Shown: positions 1-10,150 of the stretch, piece by piece | Position numbering within the stretch: position 1 is the stretch's first letter | How the letters are laid out: every line of letters starts with the position of its first letter | DNA from: Frigoribacterium endophyticum | GTDB taxonomy: Bacteria; Actinomycetota; Actinomycetes; Actinomycetales; Microbacteriaceae | Reading direction: 5' to 3' | Assembly (NCBI RefSeq): GCF_011759585.1 | Contig: NZ_JAAOYV010000001.1 | Coordinates: forward strand, 1,302,001-1,366,000 | DNA: 64,000 bases | Translations under genes and position numbers: made by a program | The notes under the pieces: generated by a model | Databases searched by the model: none | Told to the model about the DNA's origin: nothing | Seen by the model: only the letters and a program-made list of their open reading frames with translations

Positions 1-554
1 ACTCCGCCTCGGTCGACGCCGCCTTCACCGCCGTCGAGGCCGAGCTCGGCCCGGTGGAAGTCGTCGTGGCCAACGCCGGCATCACGAAGGACGGACTCCT
101 CATGCGGATGACCGAGGAGGACTTCACCTCGGTGGTCGACACCAACCTCGGCGGCGCCTTCCGCGTCGTCAAGCGCGCCTCGAAGGGCATGCTAAAGGCC
201 CGCTTCGGCCGCATCGTGCTCGTCTCGAGCGTCGTGGGGCTCTACGGCGGCCCCGGCCAGGTCAACTACGCGTCGTCGAAGGCCGCGCTGGTCGGCTTCG
301 CGCGGTCGCTGACCCGCGAGGTCGGCGCCCGCGGCATCACGGCGAACGTCGTGGCCCCCGGCTTCATCGAGACGGACATGACGGCGGTGCTGCCCGACGA
401 GCAGCAGGCCGAGTACCGCAGGACCATCCCCGCGCAGCGCTTCGGCACCGCCGGCGAGGTCGCGAAGACGATCGCCTGGCTGTCGAGCGACGACGCCGCC
501 TACATCTCCGGTGCCGTCATCCCCGTCGACGGCGGCCTGGGCATGGGGCACTGA
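1..554 (+). CDS. fabG: 3-oxoacyl-ACP reductase, 5' end outside window
   Basis: This is the C-terminal 183 residues of a short-chain dehydrogenase that reduces 3-oxoacyl-ACP with NADPH in type II fatty acid synthesis. The reading frame is open from base 3, so the start and the glycine-rich TGxxxGIG cofactor loop lie upstream of the window. Visible are the NAG motif (VVANAGITKDG), the catalytic serine segment (VLVSSVVG), YASSK carrying the catalytic Tyr and Lys, and the family ending with SGAVIPVDGG. It converges on serB. Another SDR function cannot be excluded, but the match to FabG across the whole piece is strong. Confidence 0.88.
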   Translation, partial: SASVDAAFTAVEAELGPVEVVVANAGITKDGLLMRMTEEDFTSVVDTNLGGAFRVVKRASKGMLKARFGRIVLVSSVVGLYGGPGQVNYASSKAALVGFARSLTREVGARGITANVVAPGFIETDMTAVLPDEQQAEYRRTIPAQRFGTAGEVAKTIAWLSSDDAAYISGAVIPVDGGLGMGH

Positions 555-593
555 CCCCGACCCACGGAGGGCGGGGCGTCGCGGCGAGGCTGG

Positions 594-1232
594 TCAGCCG
601 CGGAGCCCCATCAGGGGCAGGAGCTCCGCGAGGTCGCACCGGGCGACGACGAGGTCGGCCTGCTCGCGCACGCGGGGCTTGGCGTTGAAGGCCACGGAGA
701 GCGCGGCGGCCCGCATCATCAGCAGGTCGTTCGCCCCGTCGCCGACCGCCACCGTGTGCTCGAGGCCGACCCGCGACTCCTCGGCCCACTCGCGGAGCGC
801 GGCGGCCTTGCCCTCGGCGTCGACGACGGGGCCGCTGACGCGGCCGGTGAGCACGCCGTCGACGACCTCGAGGCGGTTGGCCCGCCAGTGGTCGAGCCCG
901 AGGCGCTCGGCGACCGGGTCGAGGACCTCGTGGAAGCCGCCCGAGACGACGCCGATCACGCTGCCGTGAGCGTGCAGGCCCGCGATCAGCTCCTCCGCGC
1001 CCTCGGTGACGCGGACCTGGGCGACGGCGTCGGCGAAGACGCCCTCCGACAGGCCGGCGAGGGTGGCGACGCGAGCCGTGAGGCTCTCGGCGAAGTCCAG
1101 CTCGCCCGCCATCGCCCGCTCGGTGATCCGGGAGACCTCGGCGTGCGACCCCGCGGCGTCGGCCAGGAGCTCGATCACCTCGTTCTCGATGAGCGTGGAG
1201 TCGACGTCGAGGACGGTGAGGAAGCGCGGCAC
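594..1232 (-). CDS. serB: Phosphoserine phosphatase SerB
   Basis: HAD-superfamily phosphatase that releases L-serine from O-phosphoserine, the last step of serine synthesis. The 212-residue protein has the nucleophile motif DVDST near residue 9, the SGGFHE segment (motif II region) and GDGANDL (motif IV), as in SerB. I chose the GTG at 1232 rather than the upstream ATG at 1259, because a TATGGT box sits exactly 6 nt before it and the protein then starts MPRFLTVLDVDST like its relatives. It lies downstream of glgC on the same strand but has its own promoter. A 13-bp inverted repeat begins directly upstream of that promoter. Confidence 0.9.
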   Translation of the reverse strand: MPRFLTVLDVDSTLIENEVIELLADAAGSHAEVSRITERAMAGELDFAESLTARVATLAGLSEGVFADAVAQVRVTEGAEELIAGLHAHGSVIGVVSGGFHEVLDPVAERLGLDHWRANRLEVVDGVLTGRVSGPVVDAEGKAAALREWAEESRVGLEHTVAVGDGANDLLMMRAAALSVAFNAKPRVREQADLVVARCDLAELLPLMGLRG

Positions 1233-1238
1233 GCCCCC

Positions 1239-1244
1239 ACCATA
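1239..1244 (-). promoter_or_regulatory. -10 box TATGGT, leaderless serB
   Basis: TATGGT followed by 6 nt and then the GTG of serB. This spacing puts the transcription start at the start codon. It decides the serB start. Confidence 0.65.
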
Positions 1245-1304
1245 GTGAGGGCGGGCCACCTGCCGCGGACGACGAGGTCACACGACGTAGCGGCCCGCCC
1301 TCAC
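1245..1304. repeat. 13-bp perfect inverted repeat between glgC and serB
   Basis: The arm GTGAGGGCGGGCC (1245-1257) is the exact reverse complement of 1292-1304, with a 34-nt loop. It fills the gap between the glgC stop and the serB -10 box. It may act as a terminator for glgC or as an operator; there is no T-run. Confidence 0.6.
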
Positions 1305-1320
1305 GGAACGGCCTCGGCGC

Positions 1321-2562
1321 CTACTGGTCGACGCGGACGCCCTTGCCCACGACGGTGATGCCGGAGGGCGTCACGGTGAAGCCCCGGGCCCGGTCGGCCT
1401 CGGCGTCGACGCCGACGGAGGCGCCGGCCGAGATGACGACGTCCTTGTCGAGGATCGCGCGCTCGACGACCGCGCCCGGCCCGATGTGAGCCCGCTCGAA
1501 GACGATCGAGTCGACGACGCGCGAGCCCGAGTCGAGCGTGCACCAGGGGCCGAGCACGCTGCGCTCGACGTGCGCGCCCGACAGCAGCGAACCCAGGGAG
1601 ACCACCGAGTCGATGGTCGTGCCGAGGTTGCCGTGCGCGTCACGGACGAACTTCGCGGGCGGCGAGTTGAGCTGCTGGCTGAAGATCGGCCAGTCCGTGT
1701 TGTACAGGTTGAAGATCGGCAACGCCGAGATCAGGTCGCGGTGCGCGTCGTAGAACGAGTCGATCGTCCCGACGTCGCGCCAGTAGTAGCGGTCCCGCTC
1801 CGTGGCCCCGGGGACCTCGTTGCGGTTGAGGTCGTAGACGGCCGCGTCGCCCCGCGAGACGAAGTCGGGCACGATGTCGCCGCCCATGTCGTGGTTCGAG
1901 TCGGGCTTCTCGCCGTCGCGGAGCACGGCGTCGATGAGGACGTCGGCGTCGAAGACGTAGTTGCCCATGGACGCGAGGATCTCGCCGGGGGAGTCGGGCA
2001 GCCCCGTCGCGTCGGTCGGCTTCTCGAGGAACCGGCCGATGCGGGTCGGGTCGTCGCCGTCGACCTCGATGACGCCGAACTGGTCGGCGAGCGAGATCGG
2101 CTGGCGGATCGCCGCGACCGTGACGCCGGCGCCCGAGGCGACGTGCGCCTCGATCATCTGCGAGAAGTCCATCCGGTAGACGTGGTCGGCGCCGACCACG
2201 ACGACGATGTCGGGCTTCTCGTCGCGGAGGAGGTTGAGGCTCTGCAGGATGGCGTCGGCGCTGCCGGCGAACCAGCGCTTGCCGAGCCGCTGCTGGGCGG
2301 GGACGGACGCGACGTACGCACCGAGCAGCCCCTCGATCGACCAGGTCTGCGAGACGTGGCGGTCGAGGCTGTGCGACTTGTACTGCGTCAGCACGACGAT
2401 CTGGCGCAGCCCCGAGTTGATCAGGTTGCTGAGCGCGAAGTCGATGAGGCGGTAGTTGCCACCGAACGGGACGGCCGGCTTGGCGCGGTCCGCGGTCAGG
2501 GGCATCAGGCGCTTGCCTTCGCCACCAGCGAGCACGATGCCGAAGATCTTCTTTGATGCCAT
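1321..2562 (-). CDS. glgC: Glucose-1-phosphate adenylyltransferase (ADP-glucose pyrophosphorylase)
   Basis: Makes ADP-glucose from glucose-1-phosphate and ATP for glycogen or maltose-1-phosphate synthesis in the cytoplasm. The 413-residue length is normal. The N-terminus has the nucleotidyltransferase loop ([14 protein letters not shown], residues about 11-24) and the AKPAVPFGG segment. The central region has [12 protein letters not shown] and FLEKP, and the C-terminal third has the hexapeptide-like left-handed helix pattern ([21 protein letters not shown]). It is divergent from glgA with 47 nt between start codons, the arrangement known for glgC and glgM in mycobacteria. A CATCCT box lies 6 nt before its ATG. 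Confidence 0.95.
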   Translation of the reverse strand: MASKKIFGIVLAGGEGKRLMPLTADRAKPAVPFGGNYRLIDFALSNLINSGLRQIVVLTQYKSHSLDRHVSQTWSIEGLLGAYVASVPAQQRLGKRWFAGSADAILQSLNLLRDEKPDIVVVVGADHVYRMDFSQMIEAHVASGAGVTVAAIRQPISLADQFGVIEVDGDDPTRIGRFLEKPTDATGLPDSPGEILASMGNYVFDADVLIDAVLRDGEKPDSNHDMGGDIVPDFVSRGDAAVYDLNRNEVPGATERDRYYWRDVGTIDSFYDAHRDLISALPIFNLYNTDWPIFSQQLNSPPAKFVRDAHGNLGTTIDSVVSLGSLLSGAHVERSVLGPWCTLDSGSRVVDSIVFERAHIGPGAVVERAILDKDVVISAGASVGVDAEADRARGFTVTPSGITVVGKGVRVDQ

Positions 2563-2596
2563 GGGGCCAGGATGGCACGATTCAGCGCCGCGCGAC

Positions 2597-2602
2597 TACG
2601 GT
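2597..2602 (+). promoter_or_regulatory. -10 box TACGGT, leaderless glgA
   Basis: TACGGT lies 7 nt before the GTG at 2610 and supports that start over upstream in-frame codons at 2553 and 2601. Confidence 0.6.
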
Positions 2603-2609
2603 GATCAGC

Positions 2610-3794
2610 GTGCGAGTCGATGTCATCACCAAGGAATACCCGCCCAACGTCTACGGAGGGGCGGGAGTCCACGTCTCGGAGCTCGTGAAGGCGCTCCGGT
2701 CGTCGATCGACGTGCAGGTGCGCGCGTTCGGCACCGTCGACGCCGAGCCGGGCACGACCGGCTACCCCGACCTGGCCGAGCTGGCCGACGCCAACGGAGC
2801 CCTGCGCACCCTCGGCACCGACGCCCGCATCGCGCAGGACGTCGGCGGGGCCGACGTCGTCCACAGCCACACCTGGTACGCGAACGCCGCGGGACAGCTC
2901 GCGCAGATGCTGCACGACGTCCCCCACGTGCTGACGGCCCACAGCCTCGAGCCGCTCCGGCCCTGGAAGGCCGAGCAGCTGGGCGGCGGGTACCGCGTGT
3001 CGAGCTGGATCGAGCGCCAGGCGTACGAGACCGCCGACGCCGTCATCGCCGTCAGCGAGGGCATGCGCCGCGACATCCTCCGGTCGTACCCGGGCATCGA
3101 CGAGCAGAAGGTCAGCGTCGTCTACAACGGCATCGACCTCGACGGCTGGCAGCGCGTCGACGACGCCGAGGTGGTGCGTGGGCTGGGCATCGACCCCGAC
3201 CGCCCCGCGGTGGTCTTCGTGGGCCGGATCACCCGCCAGAAGGGCCTGCCCTACCTGCTGCGCGCCGCGAAGCTGCTGCCGCCGGAGGTGCAGCTCGTCC
3301 TCTGCGCCGGGGCGCCCGACACCCCGGAGATCATGGCGGAGGTCACCGCCCTCGTCCGCGAGCTCCAGGAGGAGCGAAGCGGCGTCGTCTGGATCGAGCG
3401 CGTCCTGCCCCGCCACGAGCTGAGCGCCGTGCTCTCGGCCGCCACGACCTTCGTCTGCCCCTCGGTCTACGAGCCGCTGGGCATCGTGAACCTCGAGGCC
3501 ATGGCCTGCGGCGTGCCGGTCGTCGGCTCCGACACCGGCGGCATCCCGGAGGTCGTCGCTGACGGCCTCACCGGCCGCATCGTGCCGCTCGAGCAGGTGC
3601 AGGACGGCACCGGCACCCCCCTCGACCCCGAGCGCTTCGTGCGCGACCTCGCCGGGGTGCTGACGGAGGTCGTCGGCGACCCCGGTCTCGCCCGGCTGAT
3701 GGGCCGCGCCGGCCGCATGCGCGCCGAGGCCGAGTTCAGCTGGGGCCGGATCGCCGAGCGCACGCTCGGCGTGTACGAGGGGCTGCGTCGCTAG
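2610..3794 (+). CDS. glgA: GT4 glycogen synthase / maltose-1-phosphate synthase (GlgA/GlgM)
   Basis: Retaining GT-B glucosyltransferase of family GT4 that uses ADP-glucose. From the GTG at 2610 it is 394 residues and starts MRVDVITKEYPPNVYGG, the family N-terminus with the acceptor/ADP-glucose loop. The C-terminal domain has FVGRITRQKG and the E-x7-E signature (EPLGIVNLE). The actinobacterial members of this type (Rv1212c, GlgM) make alpha-maltose-1-phosphate from ADP-glucose for the GlgE pathway and were first called GlgA, so the product could be either glycogen or maltose-1-phosphate. Divergent glgC supplies the donor. Its TAG stop forms the start of the next gene's -10 box. Confidence 0.88.
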   Translation: MRVDVITKEYPPNVYGGAGVHVSELVKALRSSIDVQVRAFGTVDAEPGTTGYPDLAELADANGALRTLGTDARIAQDVGGADVVHSHTWYANAAGQLAQMLHDVPHVLTAHSLEPLRPWKAEQLGGGYRVSSWIERQAYETADAVIAVSEGMRRDILRSYPGIDEQKVSVVYNGIDLDGWQRVDDAEVVRGLGIDPDRPAVVFVGRITRQKGLPYLLRAAKLLPPEVQLVLCAGAPDTPEIMAEVTALVRELQEERSGVVWIERVLPRHELSAVLSAATTFVCPSVYEPLGIVNLEAMACGVPVVGSDTGGIPEVVADGLTGRIVPLEQVQDGTGTPLDPERFVRDLAGVLTEVVGDPGLARLMGRAGRMRAEAEFSWGRIAERTLGVYEGLRR

Positions 3795-3797
3795 GCT
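3792..3797 (+). promoter_or_regulatory. -10 box TAGGCT overlapping the glgA stop
   Basis: The glgA stop TAG (3792-3794) is the first half of TAGGCT, 7 nt before the ATG at 3805. It favours that ATG over the one at 3799. Confidence 0.6.
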
Positions 3798-3804
3798 GAT
3801 GAGC

Positions 3805-4590
3805 ATGTCGACCGTGTTGCAGCTCACCGATGTGTCCGTGGTCCGTGGAGGCTCTCCCGTCGTCGACGGCGTGAGCTGGACGGTCCAGTCCGACGAGCGG
3901 TGGGTCGTCCTGGGGCCGAACGGCGCCGGCAAGACGAGCCTCCTCCAGGTCGCCGCCGCGCAGAGCCACCCCTCGTCGGGCACCGCCGAGGTGCTCGGCT
4001 CCGACCTCGGGTCGGTCGACCTCTTCGACCTCCGCCCCCGCATCGGCTTCGCGTCGACCACGGTCGCGCGCCGCATCCCGGCGAAGGAGAAGGTAGTCGA
4101 CGTCGTGCTGACCGCGGCCTACTCGGTCACCGGGCGCTGGAACGAGGAGTACGAGACCGTCGACGTCCGCCGCGCGCACCGCGTGCTGGAGGAGTGGAAC
4201 CTCGACCACCTCGCCGACCGCACGTTCGGCGAGCTCAGCGACGGCGAGCAGAAGCGGGTCCAGATCGCCCGCTCGGTGATGACCGACCCCGAGCTGCTGC
4301 TGCTCGACGAGCCCGCGGCCAGCCTCGACCTCGGCGCCCGCGAGGAGCTCCTCGGCATGCTCTCGGGCTACGCGTCCTCCGACGACTCGCCCGCCATCGT
4401 CATGGTCACCCACCACGTGGAGGAGATCCCGCGCGGCTTCACGCACGCGCTCCTCCTCGACCGCGGCCACGTCGTCGCCGCCGGGCCCCTCGACGAGGTC
4501 GTCACGGCCGAGACCCTCGGCGCCGTGTTCGGCCTCGACCTGACGGTCACGTCGGCGGACGGCCGGTACGCGGCGCGCGCTGCCGGCTGA
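3805..4590 (+). CDS. Orphan ABC transporter ATP-binding protein
   Basis: Single nucleotide-binding domain of 261 residues with Walker A (GPNGAGKTS, about residues 36-44), signature LSDGEQKR, Walker B ([12 protein letters not shown]) and switch histidine (VTHHVEEI). No permease or binding protein is adjacent, so its partner is unknown. The overall look is of the ModF/molybdate-like or YlmA-like class of soluble ATPases. ATG 3805 is preferred over 3799 because the -10 box TAGGCT would otherwise abut the start. It could energise a membrane protein encoded elsewhere or act alone. Confidence 0.85.
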   Translation: MSTVLQLTDVSVVRGGSPVVDGVSWTVQSDERWVVLGPNGAGKTSLLQVAAAQSHPSSGTAEVLGSDLGSVDLFDLRPRIGFASTTVARRIPAKEKVVDVVLTAAYSVTGRWNEEYETVDVRRAHRVLEEWNLDHLADRTFGELSDGEQKRVQIARSVMTDPELLLLDEPAASLDLGAREELLGMLSGYASSDDSPAIVMVTHHVEEIPRGFTHALLLDRGHVVAAGPLDEVVTAETLGAVFGLDLTVTSADGRYAARAAG

Positions 4591-4624
4591 CCCCCGCCTC
4601 CTGCGATCCGGGCCGCCCGTCTGG

Positions 4625-4630
4625 TATCGT
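4625..4630 (+). promoter_or_regulatory. Probable -10 box TATCGT for rpmE2
   Basis: TATCGT lies 79 nt before the L31 start, in the 119-nt gap after the ABC gene. It predicts a 5' leader of about 70 nt. The -35 region is not clear. Confidence 0.4.
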
Positions 4631-4709
4631 TGACAGCTGGTCCGGGGCGTTCGTCGCGCCGGGTCCCCCCGACTCACACCACCACTCATCCGCTAGACCT
4701 AGGACTCTC

Positions 4710-4958
4710 ATGAAGACCGACATCCACCCCGAGTACAAGCAGATCGTCTTCCGCGACCTCGCATCGGGCGCCACGTTCCTCACGCGCTCCACGACGACGA
4801 GCGACAAGACCATCGAGCTCGACGGTGAGACCTACCCGGTCATCGACGTCGAGATCTCGTCCGAGTCGCACCCGTTCTACACGGGCAAGCAGCGCATCCT
4901 CGACTCGGCCGGTCGCGTCGAGAAGTTCAACTCGCGCTACAAGAACTTCGGCAAGTAA
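4710..4958 (+). CDS. rpmE2: Ribosomal protein bL31, type B (zinc-free)
   Basis: 82-residue large-subunit protein starting [16 protein letters not shown] and ending [11 protein letters not shown], matching the type B (RpmE2) form. There is no cysteine, so the zinc-binding CxxC pair of the type A paralogue is missing. In many actinobacteria such C-minus paralogues are induced by zinc shortage through Zur. I see no convincing Zur palindrome upstream here, so it may be the constitutive copy. A strong terminator hairpin follows at 4978. Confidence 0.95.
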   Translation: MKTDIHPEYKQIVFRDLASGATFLTRSTTTSDKTIELDGETYPVIDVEISSESHPFYTGKQRILDSAGRVEKFNSRYKNFGK

Positions 4959-4977
4959 GCAGCAGCTCTCAGCCGAC

Positions 4978-5007
4978 AGAGGCGGTCCACTCCGGTGGGC
5001 CGCCTCT
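4978..5007 (+). terminator. Terminator after rpmE2
   Basis: A 13-bp stem (AGAGGCGGTCCAC with GTGGGCCGCCTCT, one G-U pair) and a TCCG loop, followed by a short T-containing tail, 19 nt after the L31 stop. Confidence 0.75.
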
Positions 5008-5081
5008 TCTGCGTCCGGCGACGGAGCGGGGCCCTCGGGAGCCCCGGGGGAGTCGCGGGTCGACTGCCCGCGGAGGCCGGC

Positions 5082-5888
5082 TCAGACGCCGGGCAGCGAC
5101 CGGTGCGGCCACTCGCCCGACGCGGTGAAGGACGGGTCCTTCGTGCGGCGCATGTACTCCTGGAAGCTGGCGGCCTGGGTGCCGCACCAGCCGACCTGGA
5201 GGTCGTGGAGCTCGGTCGACGGGACGTCGAGACGGTCGGGGAACTTCTGGGCCATCGCCTGCGCGACCCGGCCCGCCGCGATCGCGTCCGCCCCCGCGTC
5301 GTGGGCGTCGTCGAGCACGACGCCGTAGACGCCGGCGGCGGCCTCGAGCGTGCGCTTGCCCTTGCGGTAGGTGTCGACGGCCTTGTCGATGACGAGGGGG
5401 TCGACGACGCAGCCGATCTCGCCGACGTCGCCGAGCGGCTCGAGGCCGTGGCGCCGGGCCTCACGGTCGAGCAGGGTCAGGTCGTACGGGGCGTTGTAGA
5501 CGACCAGGGGCACGCCGCGCGCGAAGACGGCCCGGAGCGCGGCGATGATCTCGGCCACGACCTCGGCCGCCGGCCGCCCCTCGAGCCGGGCACGCTCGGT
5601 CGAGATGCCGTGCACCGCGCTCGCCTGCTCCGGGATCTCGATGCCGGGGTCGGCCAGCCACTCGCCGTGGGCGATGCTCGTGCCCGCGGCGTCGATGAGC
5701 CCCACGTGCGCCGTGACGATCCGCGCCGTCTCGACGTCGATCCCCGTCGTCTCGAGGTCGAAGACGCCGAGCGCCTTCCACCACGACGACGGGACGGGCC
5801 CCGGCTCGACGAGCCCGGCCGTCGCGGTCGGCCCAGGTGCGGACGGCGCGCCCGCAGAGACGGACGATGCCTGTTCGGTGCTGCTCAC
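5082..5888 (-). CDS. DnaQ-like 3'-5' exonuclease
   Basis: DEDDh exonuclease domain of the DNA polymerase III epsilon type, 268 residues. Motif ExoI is FDLETTG (about residues 44-50), ExoII is NAPYD and ExoIII is HDAGADA, so all acidic residues and the histidine are present. It lacks a BRCT or helicase extension, so it is a stand-alone exonuclease for repair, proofreading or RNA rather than the main epsilon subunit. The GTG at 5888 is fixed by a TAGGCT box 6 nt upstream that shares its TAG with the treS stop. Confidence 0.86.
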   Translation of the reverse strand: MSSTEQASSVSAGAPSAPGPTATAGLVEPGPVPSSWWKALGVFDLETTGIDVETARIVTAHVGLIDAAGTSIAHGEWLADPGIEIPEQASAVHGISTERARLEGRPAAEVVAEIIAALRAVFARGVPLVVYNAPYDLTLLDREARRHGLEPLGDVGEIGCVVDPLVIDKAVDTYRKGKRTLEAAAGVYGVVLDDAHDAGADAIAAGRVAQAMAQKFPDRLDVPSTELHDLQVGWCGTQAASFQEYMRRTKDPSFTASGEWPHRSLPGV

Positions 5889-5897
5889 GCCCCGAGC

Positions 5898-7637
<1,740 letters not shown>

Positions 7638-7644
7638 CCGGCCA

Positions 7645-7650
7645 ACTCTA
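7645..7650 (-). promoter_or_regulatory. -10 box TAGAGT, leaderless treS
   Basis: TAGAGT is 7 nt before the treS GTG. It sits back to back with the -10 box of the divergent hydrolase gene, 57 bp away. Confidence 0.6.
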
Positions 7651-7706
7651 GGACGCACGGGGCCCCGGCGCGCACCCTCTCCCGCGCGTCGGCTCCCGCG
7701 CCTCCG

Positions 7707-7712
7707 TAGACT
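7707..7712 (+). promoter_or_regulatory. -10 box TAGACT, leaderless hydrolase gene
   Basis: TAGACT is exactly 6 nt before the GTG at 7719. Confidence 0.62.
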
Positions 7713-7718
7713 CGGCGG

Positions 7719-8624
7719 GTGATCGTCCGAGAGCCCCGCGTCGTCTCGCCCTACCGGGCCCTGCTCGCCGCCGTCCCCGTCCGTGAGGACGTCGTCCGCG
7801 TGGCTGGCAGCGAGACGCACTTCTGGACGTACGACCCCCCGGGGGGCGAGGAGGCGCGGGTCACCGTCGTCGCCGTGCACGGCTTCCGCGGGGACCACCA
7901 CGGCCTCGAGCCGGTCGTGGCGCACCTCACGGGCGTGCGGGTCGTCATGCCCGACCTGCCCGGCTTCGGCGAGTCGACGCCGCTCGACGGCGAGCACAGC
8001 GTGGCCGCCTACGCGGCGTGGCTGGCGGAGCTCGTGGCGGAGCTGGGGCTGGGGCCGGACGTCGTCGTGCTGGGGCACTCGTTCGGCTCGATCGTGGCGT
8101 CGGCCGCCGTGGCCGGCGGGCTCCGCGCCTCCCGCGTCGTCCTGGTCAACCCGATCGCGGCGCCCGCGCTCTCCGGGCCCCGAGGGGTCCTGACGCAGCT
8201 GGCCGTCGCGTACTACAAGGCCGGCGCGGCCCTGCCCGAGGCCGCGGGCCAGTCGGTGCTGCGGAACGCCGGGGTCGTCCGCATCACGAGCCTGGCGATG
8301 GTCAAGACCCACGACCGCGAGCTGCGCCGCTGGATCCACGACCAGCACGACTCGTACTTCTCGCGCTTCGCCGACCGCCGCGTCGTGCTCGACGCCTTCC
8401 GCGCCTCCGTCTCGAGCGACGTCAGCACGTACGCCGCCGACGTCGGCGTGCCGACCCTGCTCGTCGCCGCCGACCGCGACGACATCACGGCGCTGCCGGC
8501 GCAGCACGTGCTGCAGGGGCTCTTCCCCGACGCGCGGCTCGTCGTGGTCGAGGGCGTGGGGCACCTGATCCACTACGAGAAGCCCCGCGAGGCGGCCGCC
8601 GCGATCGGGGAGTTCCTCGCGTGA
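7719..8624 (+). CDS. Alpha/beta hydrolase
   Basis: 301-residue alpha/beta-hydrolase fold protein. The oxyanion motif is VHGFRGDHHG, the nucleophile elbow is GHSFGS, the acid is probably in AADRDDI and the catalytic His in GVGHLIHYEKP near the C-terminus. There is no signal peptide, so it is cytoplasmic. The substrate cannot be inferred from sequence. Its stop overlaps the start of the glycosyltransferase gene (GTGA), so the two are translationally coupled and probably serve one pathway, perhaps removing an acyl group from a glycolipid intermediate. Confidence 0.85.
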   Translation: MIVREPRVVSPYRALLAAVPVREDVVRVAGSETHFWTYDPPGGEEARVTVVAVHGFRGDHHGLEPVVAHLTGVRVVMPDLPGFGESTPLDGEHSVAAYAAWLAELVAELGLGPDVVVLGHSFGSIVASAAVAGGLRASRVVLVNPIAAPALSGPRGVLTQLAVAYYKAGAALPEAAGQSVLRNAGVVRITSLAMVKTHDRELRRWIHDQHDSYFSRFADRRVVLDAFRASVSSDVSTYAADVGVPTLLVAADRDDITALPAQHVLQGLFPDARLVVVEGVGHLIHYEKPREAAAAIGEFLA

Positions 8625-9688
8625 GGCTCGTCGTCGACTGCCGGTACGTGCGCGTGGGGCGCCACGACGGCATCAGCCGCTTCACCGCGGGCGTCGTGGG
8701 CGCCCTGGCGGAGCGGCACCCGCTGACCATGCTCGTCAGCGACCCGCGGCAGCTCGAGTCGCTGCCCGACCAGCCGCACCTCCTGGTCAGCGACCCGACC
8801 AGCGTGCGGGAGCCCTCCGTGGCCCGGCAGGTGAACCGGCTGGGGCCCGACGTGGTCTGGTCGCCGATGCAGACGATGGGCTCGTGGGGCCGTCGCTACC
8901 GACTCGTGCTCACGCTGCACGACCTCATCTACTACACCAACCGGACGCCGCCGCCGGAGTTCGCGCCGCCGATCCGCCTGCTCTGGCGGCTGTACCACCT
9001 CGCCTGGTGGCCGCAGCGGCTCCTGCTCGACCGGGCCGACGCGGTCGTGACCGTGAGCGAGACGACGAAGGCCGAGATCGTCCGCCACCGGCTGACGCGC
9101 CGCCCCGTCACGGTCGTGACGAACGCCGCCGACCCGGTCGACGACGCCCCGGAGCGGAGCCGCCCCGCCGGCCGCGAGCTCGTCTACATGGGGTCGTTCA
9201 TGCCCTACAAGGACGTCGCGACGCTGGTGCGCGCCCTGCCCCTGCTCGACGGCGCGCGCCTCCACCTCATGAGCCGGGTCTCCGACCGCGAGCGAGCCGC
9301 GCTCAGCGCGCTCGCCCCCGCCGGCTCGCTCGTCTTCCACGACGGAGCCAGCGACGAGGAGTACCGGGAGGTGCTGCTCTCGGCCACGGCGGTCGTCACG
9401 GCGTCCCGCGCCGAGGGCTTCGGCATCCCCCTCGTCGAGGGCATGGCCCTCGGCACGCCCGCGGTGGTGAGCGACATCCCGATCTTCCGCGAGATCGGCG
9501 GCGACGCGGCGCTCTTCTTCGACGTGGGGTCGCCCGCCTCGGCGGCGGCCGCCGTGCGGCGCCTGGAGGGCGAGTGGGAGGCGCGGTCGGTGGCGTCGCG
9601 CCGCCAGGCCGACCGGTTCAGCTGGCGCCGCTCGGCCGACGTGCTGCTCGACCTGCTCGAGCGCGTGGCCGGGTCGTCGACCCGCTGA
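8621..9688 (+). CDS. GT4 family glycosyltransferase
   Basis: 355-residue GT-B glycosyltransferase. It starts VRLVVDCRYVRVGRHDGISRF at a GTG overlapping the preceding stop by 4 nt. The C-terminal half has the family GT4 pattern MGSFMPYKDV followed by EGFGIPLVEGMALGTPAVV and FREIGGDAALFFD. The YMGSF and LPLLDGARLHL segments place it near mannosyl/rhamnosyl transferases, but donor and acceptor are unknown. No membrane helix is seen. Coupling with the upstream hydrolase is the main functional hint. Confidence 0.85.
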   Translation: MRLVVDCRYVRVGRHDGISRFTAGVVGALAERHPLTMLVSDPRQLESLPDQPHLLVSDPTSVREPSVARQVNRLGPDVVWSPMQTMGSWGRRYRLVLTLHDLIYYTNRTPPPEFAPPIRLLWRLYHLAWWPQRLLLDRADAVVTVSETTKAEIVRHRLTRRPVTVVTNAADPVDDAPERSRPAGRELVYMGSFMPYKDVATLVRALPLLDGARLHLMSRVSDRERAALSALAPAGSLVFHDGASDEEYREVLLSATAVVTASRAEGFGIPLVEGMALGTPAVVSDIPIFREIGGDAALFFDVGSPASAAAAVRRLEGEWEARSVASRRQADRFSWRRSADVLLDLLERVAGSSTR

Positions 9689-9729
9689 CCTCCGTCGCAC
9701 GACGGATGTCGCCTCGCCGTCTCGGCTCG

Positions 9730-9735
9730 TAGCAT
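9730..9735 (+). promoter_or_regulatory. -10 box TAGCAT, leaderless DUF3887 gene
   Basis: TAGCAT is 6 nt before the ATG at 9742. Confidence 0.6.
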
Positions 9736-9741
9736 CGCTGC

Positions 9742-10122
9742 ATGACCGCGACGCCGACCGACCTCGGAGCCCGAACCGAGGAGCTCTTCCGCCTCCTCGC
9801 CGACGACGACGTGGCCGCGGTGCGGTCGCACATGACGCCCGGCACGGCCCGCGCCCTGACTCCTGACCGGCTCGACGGCGTCTGGAAGCAGGTCGTGGCC
9901 GCGACCGGCCCCCTGCGCGCGCTCCGCGACACGACGGCGACGACGCGCGACGGCCGGAACGCCCTCGCCCGCCTCCTGGCGTCCCGCTCGAGCGGCACGG
10001 TCGTGCAGACGACCCTCGTGCACGAGGCGGGGGAGTGGACGGGGCGGGCGGCGTTCGACGGGCAGGGCCGCGTCACGGGGCTGCTGATCGTCGAGCCGGG
10101 CAGCACCGACCTGCCGTTCTGA
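9742..10122 (+). CDS. DUF3887-like protein
   Basis: Small 126-residue protein without signal peptide. The pattern (helical start with ELFRLLADDDVAAVRSHM, a central WKQVVAATGPL, and C-terminal strands GRVTGLLIVEP) is that of the NTF2-like DUF3887 domain, where the Trp-containing helix precedes the curved sheet. Relatives are often found fused to hydrolases. No catalytic residue can be named. It has its own leaderless promoter and converges on the phosphatase gene. The family assignment is from pattern recognition and moderately certain. Confidence 0.68.
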   Translation: MTATPTDLGARTEELFRLLADDDVAAVRSHMTPGTARALTPDRLDGVWKQVVAATGPLRALRDTTATTRDGRNALARLLASRSSGTVVQTTLVHEAGEWTGRAAFDGQGRVTGLLIVEPGSTDLPF

Positions 10123-10150
10123 GGGCGACGCCACGGGTGCCGGTCGGGCC

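Noticed and set aside
7638-8573. Long N-terminal extension of treS (to 891 residues)
   Set aside because: It would overlap the alpha/beta hydrolase gene in antisense, and the family N-terminus and a leaderless promoter lie at 7637.
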